Shown in pieces: positions 18,635-29,087 of a DNA stretch of 64,000 nucleotides. Made by a program: the position numbers and the translations under genes. The notes below the pieces were generated by a model. The model was not told where the DNA came from. It did no database searches and saw only the letters and a program-made list of their open reading frames with translations. Numbering within the stretch: position 1 is the stretch's first letter; every line of letters starts with the position of its first letter. This DNA is from Picochlorum sp. 'celeri' (Eukaryota; Chlorophyta; Trebouxiophyceae), in contig JAACMV010000019.1 in the NCBI GenBank assembly GCA_010909725.1, positions 744,001-808,000 on the forward strand. Reading direction: 5' to 3'.

Positions 18635-19498
18635 TCAGTCGGCAGATTCTGAGAAAAGGGCATCGTATTGAGCCAATTTCTTTCGATGAAGAGACAATTC
18701 CTCTTGCATCTTGGCCACCGTCTTTTTCACATCATCCAAGTCTTGTTTCATCCTGTCCACCTCTGTGTTGTTCTTTGTATCTTCATCTTCTTCTTCTATA
18801 GAATCTTGATCATGATCACCGGCTGATGCATTGTCAGGAGGAGGAGGAGGAGGAATGACTCGTAAATCTCCACTGCCAAAGAAATACCTGTCAACAGCAT
18901 CCAAGCGGAAGGAAAAGGTGTCCTTGACGATTGACGAGGCATCATCATCATTGTCACCGCGATGCATTCTACCAATATGATTCGAACATGTATCACACAC
19001 GATAATGATGCTTTGCTGTTCCGCCAAAGAATCATCATCATCTCTGTCAGTGCTCATCCTTCTCTTCTTGTTTGTCTTTGTCTTCTTCTTCTTTTGCATT
19101 GCTTTTGTGGTGCTGCTCGGCATCTCTTGGCTTTCAAGCCTCACATTTGATGCACCTACATACCATTAAGTTTGATAATAATAATTGTAGTATAGATCTC
19201 TGAACACGGCTTTGCTGCTCTTTTGATGATAAAAACACATGTCACAGAGCATGTACTGGGAGAGAAGAAGGAATCGTGCACACAACAGTATTATAGTATA
19301 TATACACGTACATGCAATGGAGATGTACTGTACCTCCTCATCATCCCCATCACTACTCCCATGATCATCAGTTCCCAGAGTATACACACACACAAGTTCA
19401 TTGCTATCCCCGACAATAGTCCTACAGGTTTGACACTGCAGCACCATTTTGTGCTCTTTCAGCTCATCGCCTGTAGACAATACCCTGAACGTCTCCAT
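18635..19498 (-). CDS. Mis18-domain (yippee/Mis18 fold) protein
   Basis: Exons 19498-19312 and 19155-18635; intron 19311-19156 (156 bp, GTACGT...TAG). The 235-residue product has the Mis18 zinc motif split by a long insert: CQTCRTIVGDSNELVCV near residue 22-38 and IIIVCDTCSNHIGRM near 120-134. These are followed by the conserved DTFSFRLDAVDRYFFGSGDL strand-helix. The last 45 residues form a coiled coil (MKQDLDDVKKTVAKMQEELSLHRKKL), as in Mis18alpha/beta. The family primes centromeres for CENP-A loading in animals and fission yeast. The Lys-rich insert between the Cys pairs is unusual. It lies 85 bp upstream of CBP20, same strand. Confidence 0.82.
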
Positions 19499-19768
19499 CG
19501 TATGAATTTTATAGTATACCTATTACTATTACTATTACTATCAGATACGAATAATAATACCAGGCAATCACGAGTCGTGATTGTCGTTCAAGATTTCAAA
19601 ATTATGGTCGAGTACTCTGAAATTAAACATTTAAAAATCCATGCCAGAGGCACGTCTGTGTGATGGTGGAATCTCTAAAAATAAATCCCATGATCGACGA
19701 CGAGGAAGCATTTGTATTTCATTCAAAATATTACATATCTTCATTCATATATAGGAACAACAGTGAGA

Positions 19769-21343
19769 ATGGTGATCAGTGCTGCTGTTCAGTCGGCTGA
19801 TTCTGTGCTGCTTCAACTGCCCCTCCCAACTCTGGTGGCGCTGGTCGCTGTGACGACGGTTGTGGTTGCTGTTGCTGTTCGAGTCTTATCAAATACATTC
19901 CATGGAAATAAACCACCCGTGGAGGAGGGTATTCCGTTCATCGGTGGACTGCTGAAGTTTAGCAAGGTGAGTGGGAGTACAGCAGGCTGCTGATTTGAGG
20001 GACACGTGGACGGTTTTTGGATCATGTCACGTTGACTGTGTGTGCAGGGACCATGGGAGCTGATGAATGAGATTTACAAAAAGCATGGTGAAGTTGTGAC
20101 TGTGCCTTTATTGCACAAGAAGATGACATTTTTGTTTGGTCCTTCTGTGTCACCTCACTTTTTCAATGCGAATGATGATAAAATGTCTCAGACCGAGGTG
20201 TATGACTTCAATGTCCCGACCTTTGGGAAGGGTGTTGTGTATGACGTTGATGTGAAGATTAGAGCTGAACAGTTTAGGATTGTTGGAGAAGCATTGCGGT
20301 CTGCCAAGCTGAAGGAATATGTTCCACAGTTTGTGGAGGAGACCAAGGCATACTTTGACAAATGGGGGGAGACTGGAGTTGTGAATTTACCAGATGTTTT
20401 CGGAGAATTGATTATTTTGACGGCATCCAGGACATTGCTTGGGCGAGAGGTGAGAGAACACATGTTCAAAGAAGTTGCTGATTTGTATCATGATTTGGAC
20501 GATGGGATGAGGCCAATCTCCGTCTTCTTCCCATATCTTCCAACACCATATCATAGGAAGCGTGATTTGGCGAGGGCTAGGATGGCTGAGATTTTTGGAA
20601 AGATTGTTGCTGCTCGCAGAGCAGCAAAGTCAGCAGAGCCAGATATGTTGCAAGTGTTGATTGATGCCAAGTACCAGAAAGTGAATGGAGGAAGGCATTT
20701 GAATGATCAGGAGATTACTGGTCTGTTGATTGCAATTCTCTTTGCTGGACAGCATACATCCACGATTACATCCTCGTGGACTGGACTTCAGATGATTTCT
20801 CATCCAGAGGTGTGGAAAGCAGCAGAGGAGGAGCAGAAAAAGGTCATCTCCGAGCAAGGGCCGGAGATTACGTTCGATATGTTGACATCATCGTTGGATG
20901 TTCTTCATAGAAGTATTCATGAAGCATTGAGATTGGGTCCGCCATTGATTATGGTGATGAGATATGCCAAGGAGGACTTTGTTGTTACAACATCCAAGGG
21001 CACACAGTATGTGATTCCAAAGGGCCACATTGTCGCAGCATCACCGACCTTTTCTCACCGTCTTCCTGAAGTTTTCAAGGATGCAAATGAATTCCAGCCA
21101 GATAGGTTTGCTCCACCACGATCAGAGGACAAGGCAAAGCCTTTCTCGTATCTTGGATTTGGTGGAGGGCGCCATGCATGCATGGGACAGCAGTTTGCCA
21201 TGCTCCAGATCAAAACAATTTGGAGTGTGCTCATCCGAGAATTTGAGTTTGAAATGCTTGATCCTTTCCCAGAACCAGATTTCACGTCAATGGTGATTGG
21301 GCCAAAACCTTGCAGAATCAGATATAGACGTAGAACATTATGA
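19769..21343 (+). CDS. CYP51: Sterol 14-alpha-demethylase, cytochrome P450 CYP51
   Basis: Exons 19769-19966 and 20048-21343; intron 19967-20047 (81 bp, GTGAGT...GCAG). 497 residues. An N-terminal membrane anchor (about residues 15-40, LVALVAVTTVVVAVAVRVL) is followed by a Pro-rich hinge (PPVEEGIPFIGGLLKF). CYP51 hallmarks are the I-helix GLLIAILFAGQHTST (His before Thr, typical of CYP51), the ExxR motif EALR, and the haem loop FGGGRHACMGQQFAMLQIKTIW with the Cys ligand. It removes the 14-alpha methyl group of obtusifoliol or related sterols at the ER. Confidence 0.97.
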
Positions 21344-21651
21344 GCGGCAGTTTTTTCATTGCGGTAACAATAATAAACACGCAGGTCACCAGCGTGAGCG
21401 GGTGTGCTGATATTTGACATGTATGGAATCATTCATGGATTCATCGCAGTAGATGTGTACCCCTGAATGGCAGTGCTGTGCCATCCACCCAGCCTCCCAA
21501 GGCGCCCTTGCATTGACCGTGACAATGGATAAATCCTGATTTTATCCTGTCCTGTTGGAGGACCCAGATTCAACCCATACTTCCCTCTCTCGCCCATTCT
21601 TCCCCAAATTAGATTTCATTTTTGATTTATTGTTTTTGATACACTATAACG

Positions 21652-22798
21652 ATGCAGAGATCGGTTGTTTCCAAGACACAGGCAACACAGGCACGTACAG
21701 AGCGATCTGTGGTTCAATGTCGTGCTACTGCCAGGCCTGATCGCAAAGGGTGCGTGCCTTTTTTAAACTTCATAGCAATTTGTTTGGGAATCATGTGGAG
21801 ATGATGGGATTCTGCATGGGTCTCTGCCTCAATATTCGGTGCTTTTGAAAGAGACACAAATACACACAACGGGGATTTTGCCATGCAGGCCAGTCGAGGA
21901 GTTGAAGAGAATGGCATTAGCAGCTGGAGCTGCTGCATTGCTGATGGCGGAGCCATCCATTGCTGTTGCAAAGACGGCACCAGCCCCAACACAGGGTCAG
22001 TTTTTTGACGAGATTCTTGAGCAGCAGAAGAAGGGAGAGATCAAATCCAAGATTATTCAAGGAAAGTCTGCACCAAGTCAAAAGGCTGTGTATGGACAGC
22101 AGAATAAGAGTGCTGTGAAAAAGCCTGCTGCGACGACAAAAGCGCCAGCGAAAAAGGCAGCAGCACCTAGTGCTTCAAAGCCAGCGGCAAAGCCATCCAG
22201 CAGTAGCAAGCCATTGAAATTCTCTGAAAAGGCATCAATCGGTACACAAGGGTCTGCACCAGCTGGAGTGGAATTGCCAGTGCCAAAGGGAGCAGTGACA
22301 AAGGCAAAGGTGACCAAGGCTGCTGCTCCAAAGCCAAAGCCAGCTGCGCCAGCTGCTCCAAAGCCAAAGCCAGTTGCGCCAGCTGCTCCAAAGCCAGCAG
22401 CTGCTGAGAATCCTCTTGCTCGTAAAAAGAAGGCTGCGGCTCCAACACCAGCACCAGCGCCTGTAGAGGCGCCAAAGCCAGTATCTGCTGCTCCAAAGCC
22501 AGCAGCTGCTGAGAATCCTCTTGCTCGCAAAAAGAAGGCTGCTTTGGCTGGAGCCGGAGCTGGAACTGCAGCTGTCGTTGTGGAAAAGGCTGTGGAGAAA
22601 GCAGCACCAGCAGTCAAAGCACCAGTGGAGAAGGTAACTCCTCTTGCCCCATCATCAACATCATCATCATCATCAGCTGGCCTTGGTGATGCAACTGTTC
22701 AGGCAGGAGGTGTTGCCGTCGCTGAACTTGCAGGACTTGCCATAGCATCTTCCATTGTAGGCGGTCTTTTGAAATCACAAAAGCCTCAGAGAGGGTAG
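21652..22798 (+). CDS. Ala/Pro/Lys-rich protein, probable plastid (thylakoid) protein
   Basis: Exons 21652-21749 and 21889-22798; intron 21750-21888 (139 bp, GTGCGT...GCAG). 335 residues. The N-terminus is a Ser/Thr/Arg-rich transit-like region, followed by a hydrophobic stretch ending in an AxA-like site (LAAGAAALLMAEPSIAVA). This looks like a bipartite plastid/thylakoid signal. After a short conserved-looking segment (GQFFDEILEQQKKGEIKSKI) the protein is disordered, built of Ala, Pro and Lys with a duplicated unit, and ends with a single hydrophobic segment (VAVAELAGLAIASSIVGGLL). Family not recognised. A TGTAA motif lies 40 bp after the stop. Confidence 0.75.
22382..22542 (+). repeat. Direct repeat of 56 bp inside the Ala/Pro/Lys-rich gene
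   Basis: Copies at 22382-22437 and 22487-22542 differ at about one base and encode APKPAAAENPLARKKKAA. The 105-bp offset keeps the reading frame, indicating a recent in-frame duplication. Confidence 0.85.
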
Positions 22799-23405
22799 AC
22801 GTGTTTATTTGCTTGTTGATGAAATGTGATATGATGCTGTAATTGTACCTTTACCTCGAGGAGGTCCCCTAAAGAGGCAGATTTGCATCCTCCTCATGCG
22901 TATGGTCCTGCAATGGAAGGTAATAATCGATACATCGTTAAGATCTATCCATACAACGAGAGTGTCCGTCGCCAATGAGTTGACAGCATTTTCTCAGCAT
23001 GCAGAGATCCCGTCTCCTCGCAAATCTATCAACAGACACATGCTTGTGGCTTATGCGTTGCAAAGCGTCTGGCTTTTCCCCGCATGGGACAGACCATGGT
23101 ATCTATCTTGTATCGGAGCGATACATGCTTTAATAAGAACTATAACACGGTGTCATCCTTCACATTCTGTCTCCAAGACAGCGACAGCAGATGCGCAAAT
23201 CACAGGCCTTTGTTCATTCATTAGCCAATCTGAATCCCTTCATGATTGTCCAGCGGCAGGCATTCCAAGGCGTAATTTCGGTGGAAGAGCGTCCAATACC
23301 ACTTGCATCATCATGGCGGCAAAGATCAATGGACCATTGGAAGCAAAGAAAAAGAAAAGTAAAAACACTCTTATTACACAGGGATGGAGGAAAGAAAAAA
23401 GATCA
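22799..23405. other. Intergenic with an unexplained open frame
   Basis: A plus-strand frame runs 22896-23522 (208 codons), the last 40 codons antisense to the next gene. It has no recognisable motif and ordinary composition, so I do not call it a gene. TGTAA at 22838 belongs to the upstream gene. Confidence 0.3.
22838..22842 (+). terminator. TGTAA polyadenylation motif
   Basis: UGUAA 40 bp after the stop at 22798. Confidence 0.4.
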
Positions 23406-24815
23406 TCACATACGCCAGTCATCAATCCTATAGTGGGTGAAAGCACATCCATATTGATCTCCATAGAAAGATTTGTTGGGGTCCAAGCAGTCTCTCTCAA
23501 GTTTGAATTGGGATCGCTCTGAAGCCTTGGTTTCCCAGGATACCTTGACGCAGTCCTTATCAACTGTAAGGAATTCATTCTGTCCACCAGACTTTCTCAT
23601 CAACTGGACTAAGGTGCAAAATGATCCAATTGGTTGAATTTTGAATGAGGTGTCTTTTCCCGAGGAATTTCTTGACAAGGAAATCTTGCCAGACTTTGAA
23701 TTGACTTGTGTGGTCAACGTATTGTTCTGGCAGCTCCGCACTGATTCCAGCGTGGCAGATGACGAATCTCCAGATATTGTCCACTTCGGAACAAAATTTT
23801 CGAATACGTTGGTGAAATATTCTCCATTTGTCAGGGTTGCAGAATTCAGCTTGCAATTGCGATGGGTGACAAGTTGGAACCGTGGGCAAGATACTGGCGA
23901 CAGATTGTACTTGTTGGCGAATTTGCACGTGCCTGATGAAGTCGTGGGAGGGGCTTCAGCCCATGTCCACCTTTTTGAAGGAACGAGAGACACTGGGTTT
24001 TTATTACTGGGGTCCCCGTCTACTCTCAGTGCTCCATTTGATGAAATGAATTTCTCCACATTTCCATTGGTTTTCGTCCTGCATGTGGAGGAGAAGACCA
24101 CGGAGAAGGATTTTATTCCAAAAGGAAAATTAGCCAAGCCACCATAGCACCAGTTTTCTAGTGTATATGAAGGCTCATCCACGCAATCGATTCCCTTCCA
24201 TGCGTTTGCAGCAACATCAAGTGCCCTGTTATAAACTCGACAAGCCATTGTTTTATCAAGATCCGATTGAACATATTGGATGGCATGTTCACAGTCCATG
24301 CATTTGCCATCTTTGATCCATGCGTGGTAATATCTAGTGTAGCCATTACCATAATATCCCATCCTATTTACACATGCATTGCTTCTCCATCTCACTTGCT
24401 CTGCATTTGGTGCAGTTTTGACTTTGTGTGGTTTGCATTCCAAGGCTCTCTCCTGGCACTTGGGCCCGGAGCAGAATCCACACGATCCTTTGCAGCGCTT
24501 ACATGTAGAAATGTATGTGCATGTGCCCTCAGATCCTTCACCATACTCCACTGAACACGGTCTCTTCTTTTCAACAGGGTAGTAGCCAGCCTTACATCTG
24601 GAGCAGTCGTCCTTTGCAGAACTGCAAGAACTGCAGCCCTCCATTTCACACGGAGCACAATCCCCAGCTCTTGCTGGTGGATAGTTGATCTTAATGCAAC
24701 GCTTGCTGCCAACTTTGCAGGTTTCCCCGTTGCCAAAACCACACAAAGGCGACGGGATAGCTTGGGCTGTCGAAACAGCAATGATCAACACACATACAAC
24801 TCTCAGACTAGTCAT
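23406..24815 (-). CDS. Secreted Cys-rich protein
   Basis: 469 residues from the ATG at 24815 (the frame is open further upstream). A clear signal peptide MTSLRVVCVLIIAVSTAQA starts the protein. Residues about 25-135 hold closely spaced Cys pairs (CAPCEMEGCSSCSSAKDDCSRCKAGYY; CKRCKGSCGFCSGPKC) like furin-type or growth-factor-receptor Cys-rich repeats. The middle has more Cys plus aromatic residues, and the C-terminal 150 residues look like beta strands (GKISLSRNSSGKDTSFKIQPIG), possibly a beta-trefoil. Predicted cell-wall or extracellular protein. No family recognised beyond the Cys-rich repeat type. Single exon. Confidence 0.8.
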   Translation of the reverse strand: MTSLRVVCVLIIAVSTAQAIPSPLCGFGNGETCKVGSKRCIKINYPPARAGDCAPCEMEGCSSCSSAKDDCSRCKAGYYPVEKKRPCSVEYGEGSEGTCTYISTCKRCKGSCGFCSGPKCQERALECKPHKVKTAPNAEQVRWRSNACVNRMGYYGNGYTRYYHAWIKDGKCMDCEHAIQYVQSDLDKTMACRVYNRALDVAANAWKGIDCVDEPSYTLENWCYGGLANFPFGIKSFSVVFSSTCRTKTNGNVEKFISSNGALRVDGDPSNKNPVSLVPSKRWTWAEAPPTTSSGTCKFANKYNLSPVSCPRFQLVTHRNCKLNSATLTNGEYFTNVFENFVPKWTISGDSSSATLESVRSCQNNTLTTQVNSKSGKISLSRNSSGKDTSFKIQPIGSFCTLVQLMRKSGGQNEFLTVDKDCVKVSWETKASERSQFKLERDCLDPNKSFYGDQYGCAFTHYRIDDWRM

Positions 24816-25687
24816 ATTCGATACAATTATACCCAAGTATCTGTAAATACCATGCCTCGCCTTTAGTAACATCCTACGAGTGACAGGGATGGAAAATTCC
24901 TGTTGGTGTCGTACCTGGACAGTCGCGCCACAACACGGAACAAAATTGTGTTTAAACTCCGCAAAGGCAAATATTGCCGTAGAATAAGTGTTAAATTCGT
25001 CAAAGATTGAATATTTTGTACTATTGAAGGATTGAATAATTGAATGAATTAGCGCGGGTCACAGCACACTTTTATCAGATCATCCTCCGTACTCAAGGGC
25101 TCGCTGCTGCATTCCTGGTGGTGGAACTCCGACTGCTCCATGCGAGGACTTTTATTTTATAAGCAACGTGATGCAATATCATTTCAAATCTGGAGCAGCA
25201 TGCATGGAAGGATACAATCGTCAAGCCCATCCTCTTGGCACCTTGAGCCTCAGAAGGTTTGGGTGTCTGAGAAGGAGTTTGTCCAGTTTGATTCTGGCCA
25301 ATCTGTTGGAAAAGTATGAGCGAAGATGTCATGTCGGTATGAGAAATTTCTGTTTTGATGGAGCGACGAAAGCGTTTTTGTATAGCGACAAGTGACTTTC
25401 TTCTGAGGAGTTGGTGGCAACAGTATGCTGTGTTTCAGGAGCTTTTCGTGGCAGTCTGCTGGGATACATGTCTACAACTAACGATGAGACGCAAGGATCG
25501 GGTGTAATAGTTGTAGCGCTGCTGCCAACCAGGGGAGTATGGTGCCCTACAAGCTTACAAGCTTGCATGTTGTCCTTCATAAAGAAGGACAGATCCCACA
25601 CAATTTTAGAGATCCCAGATCCATTCAAACCCAGAGAAACACGCGCGATCATCCATTTTTATATTTCATAGACTTGTAGATAATTCA
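24816..25687. other. Intergenic, weak ORFs only
   Basis: Minus-strand frame 25652-25329 (107 codons, beginning MIARVSLGLNGSG) and minus 25332-25093 (79 codons) have no recognisable motif and cannot be joined convincingly by splicing. Possibly a small orphan gene; otherwise upstream sequence for the two divergent neighbours. Confidence 0.3.
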
Positions 25688-26467
25688 ATGGTGGTTACAG
25701 TGTCCTTGAGGCTGCCATTTCAATCTGGGTTGCGTCAAATACAACGTCCAAGGCATTCCACAGCAATCCGAAGGGTTTGCAATAGAACACCACGCAAATA
25801 CGCGATCATTATGGCATCAGCATCGAAAAATCCATCTGTGCTGATACCTATTGCCAATGGGAGTGAGGAGATGGAGGCAATTATCATTGCCGATGTTCTG
25901 AGGAGAGCTGAGGCACAGGTAACACTTGCTTCTGTGGAAGAGACGACGCAGGTTACATGCTCACGGGGCGTCAACATTGTGGCAGACAAGGTGTGTAGGG
26001 GTTTTGGATACAGGCACAGAGAGATTTATCTCATTCATTGTGTTCGTTTGCAGTTGATTGGTGAGTGTGCTGAGGAGGAGTTTGAACTGATTGCTCTGCC
26101 TGGCGGGATGCCAGGTGCTCAGAACCTTGCGGATTCGGAAATGTTGTCATCTATTCTCAAAAAGCATCAGGCATCTGATAAACCTTTGGCTGCTATATGC
26201 GCAGCACCGCAGGTAGTTCTGAATACACAAGGGTACCTGGAAGGCAGACACGCGACAGCCCATCCAGCATTCTCGGATAAGCTGGCAAATCAGGAGCGTG
26301 TTTCTGATAGAGTTGTTATTGATGGGAATATCATCACGTCGAGAGGCCCGGGGACAGCGATGGAGTTTGCTTTGACTATTGTAGGGAGGTTGTTTGGGCC
26401 AGAAAAGATGAAGCAGGTTGCTGGGCCCATGGTGATGCACAGTGATTGGGATACATTTGTTGCATAA
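25688..26467 (+). CDS. DJ1: DJ-1/PARK7-like protein (DJ-1/PfpI superfamily)
   Basis: Exons 25688-25990 and 26054-26467; the 63-bp intron 25991-26053 (GTGTGT...GCAG) keeps frame without stops, so an unspliced reading looks like a continuous gene. Spliced length is 238 residues. A roughly 41-residue Arg-rich N-terminal extension without acids suggests organelle import. The DJ-1 core shows VLIPIANGSEEMEA with the conserved Glu, the nucleophilic Cys in AAICAAP, and the SRGPGTAMEFALTIV segment. The family covers redox chaperone and glyoxalase/deglycase-type activities. Its stop is 10 bp from that of the converging ABC gene. Confidence 0.95.
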   Translation: MVVTVSLRLPFQSGLRQIQRPRHSTAIRRVCNRTPRKYAIIMASASKNPSVLIPIANGSEEMEAIIIADVLRRAEAQVTLASVEETTQVTCSRGVNIVADKVCRGFGYRHREIYLIHCVRLQLIGECAEEEFELIALPGGMPGAQNLADSEMLSSILKKHQASDKPLAAICAAPQVVLNTQGYLEGRHATAHPAFSDKLANQERVSDRVVIDGNIITSRGPGTAMEFALTIVGRLFGPEKMKQVAGPMVMHSDWDTFVA

Positions 26468-26477
26468 ATACATACGT

Positions 26478-28671
26478 TTATGAAATAGCAACCATGGACC
26501 TATAATCGCCATTTTCGAGCTTCATGAGTTCGTCATGCGTGCCCATTTCGACCACTTTCCCATGGTCCATCACGACGATGCAATCCGCTCTTCGAACTGT
26601 CGACAAGCGGTGTGCGATGATGAGCTTCGTGCTTGTATCCAGCTCTGATAACGCCATGTCTATATATTTCTCAGAATTTATGTCTAATGCAGCTGTCGGT
26701 TCATCAAGAACAAGCAGCTGTGGATCTCTTACCAGAGCTCTTGCAAGGGCAACCCGTTGCTGTTGACCACCGCTCAAATTTGATCCTCCTTCTCCCACGT
26801 CAGATTCGATCCCATTGCTCAGATCGCTCAAAAACTCTTTACAATGTGCCATGCTTGTAGCCCGGCGTATCTCTTCGAGTGAAGCATCCGCCTTTCCCAG
26901 CCGTATTTGATCTTCAATGGTCCCAGACATGAGTCCCGGTTGCTGGAACATGGTGCCAATGCCTCGTCGAATTCTGTCCATGGAGTCTTCCGTCAAGAGT
27001 TCCCCTCCAATATAAATACGTCCTTTTTGAGGCGTGTACAACCCCAATAAGAGAGCAGCAATGGTTGATTTCCCACTGCCTGAAGGACCAACCAGTGCCA
27101 AGGAAGACCCAGGGGCAGCACGGAAACTCACTCCTTTCAGGGTCCATTCATCCGATTTGGGATATTTGAACCACACATCTTCAAACTCTATACTAAATGG
27201 ATCATGTGAACTGTGATGAGCACCATGTTCAGTAGGCGTTGCACGTGTACTACTGTATGAATCATTCAAGACAGTCTCCAACCGCTGGAGAGATCCAGAA
27301 ACCTTTCCTAAATCACCCACGGACGCAGAGAGCGACGACAATCCAATCGACAAGAAGAAATTATACACTTGAAACGCAAGCAATGTCCCCACTTGCATTT
27401 TGCCACTCAGCACAAGAACTCCCCCGACAGTCAGCAGCGACAAGGCTCCCATATTGACGGCAAATCTTCCAGCACCTTCCACCAATCCTTGAAACGTCGC
27501 ACACTGCGACGCCATATCATACTCTTTCTCTGTTAATTTCCGGTATTCTTCACTCTCCGAATCCTCCTTTCCAAACAATTGCACCGTGCGAATATTTGAA
27601 ATCCTCTCTGAGGCAAACTTCATGGACGCCGAAGCAGCATTCTGTCTCTCCACAGTCAATGCTGCTGACTTTTTTATAATACCCCTCATGGCGAGCGTGA
27701 TACACGGAGTTACGATGATTGAAACAAACGCAGACAATGGATTCTTTATCGTACTGCACAGCACCAATCAGATGACAATTTTATGAAAACGTCAATACAT
27801 GAATGAAGAAGACAACAACAACATACATAACCATGAGACTGAATGCAATCTCAATAACAGATCTCAATCCTCGCTGACCTAAGAAATCAACCAATGTAGT
27901 TTGCACAGCTGCACAATCCGTATTCAGTCTCGACATCAGCTCTCCTTTTGTATGACTATCAAAAAACTCTTGATTCTTTGACATTAGCGCTGCCATCGTC
28001 CTCTTTCTCAGCCTATTACCAAATCGTTCGCCCAACATTGAAGACAAATACATTGAAGACGCATTTCCAATAGAAGAAAGCACAAGACATCCACACAACC
28101 GTGCAAGAACGGGATAGAACCCAGGCGGTGCTGAATTCCACGCCCTCTTCACCAAATCTACATATGTTCCAAACGCTGTATTCCACACAGGCAGTGTTTC
28201 CGGAACAGCCGACCCTCCATCAGCAATATACTGCCGAATAATATCGAACAGCTCACCTAGCGCGAGGGGAAAGCCGAGCGTCACAGTCACGCTCAGTGTC
28301 AAGGCAACCACTGTCAAACCAAGGAGAGCCCCATCAGGCACCAACATTGACCAAGCCATGCGTGCCGCCCTCTTCCCAGCCGACTCTTCTGGTTGATGAT
28401 GGTCCACCGTCACGGCAGCCGCCCGACAAACCCCAGCTAGGATCTGCGTACTACCTGTGGACCTCTGCAGTCGCACCACTGCGTGCTCATCCACCACAAG
28501 GCCATTCCTCCTGAATGTGTGCGAGCCTCCTACCAATCTACTCCTCTCAAGTCGATATTTGGTAGTTTTAGAGACATATGAGGCACAATGAGAGCCATTC
28601 ATTGAACATCGCCCGAGGCGACATGACATGTGGGTCGTGCCCCCACATGTCAATCCAGCATTCCACACCAT
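26478..28671 (-). CDS. ABC half-transporter, ABCB10-like
   Basis: Exons 28671-27827 and 27753-26478; intron 27826-27754 (73 bp, GTATGT...GCAG) joins ...SLMV and ITIKNPLSAF. About 706 residues if the first ATG is used; a later ATG is possible. The membrane domain (about residues 105-420) contains GELMSRLNTDCAAVQTTLVDFLGQRGLR, a type-I exporter hallmark. The NBD has Walker A GPSGSGKST, signature LSGGQ, Walker B LLVLDEPTAALD and AHRLST. The N-terminus is Cys/His/Arg-rich and may be a targeting sequence. It resembles mitochondrial ABCB10 and plant ABCB-type half-transporters; the substrate is unknown. Confidence 0.92.
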
Positions 28672-29087
28672 CACAGCACAGAATCAACAACAATGTCCTA
28701 GAATAGCACAATGTTTGTGTATCCAGACTGAGAATTGGATTCATCATGAGCAGAGTATGATTTCCATTGGTAGTTCGATAGCAATGGTCTCTCTCAAGGT
28801 GGCGCCCAAAACGCATCGTGACGACAACAGAGACGAGACCCAATCGCCCGAGTCGATACCAACCAGAATGGAATTTCTCTGGATTTTTTTGACACAAGGT
28901 ACGACTATTTGATATTATATCCATGAAAGCATACGTATTATTGGCTATTCATGATATCCATGTCACCTATGGGTGAAACGGTTGGTTGCTCCGTTGTGCC
29001 ATGAGATCTGTTACCTCGTCCAACCCTGATGACCGCTGTCTGTTGTGATGCATTCAGATATTTACAATAAATATTAAAAAATTAATC
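28672..29087. other. Divergent intergenic region
   Basis: Lies between the ABC gene (-) and coiled-coil gene (+) and probably holds both promoters. An additional 5' exon of the ABC gene cannot be excluded. No other feature seen. Confidence 0.35.

Noticed and set aside
22078..22617. 179-codon minus-strand Ala/Phe/Gly-rich frame
   Set aside because: Shadow of the Ala/Pro/Lys-rich gene; low-complexity codons leave antisense frames open.
22896..23522. 208-codon plus-strand open frame
   Set aside because: No motif or convincing composition, and its end is antisense to the Cys-rich gene. It could be real but cannot be supported.
25093..25652. Two minus-strand frames before DJ-1 as a possible small gene
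   Set aside because: They are in different frames, no splice pair joins them sensibly, and there is no motif.
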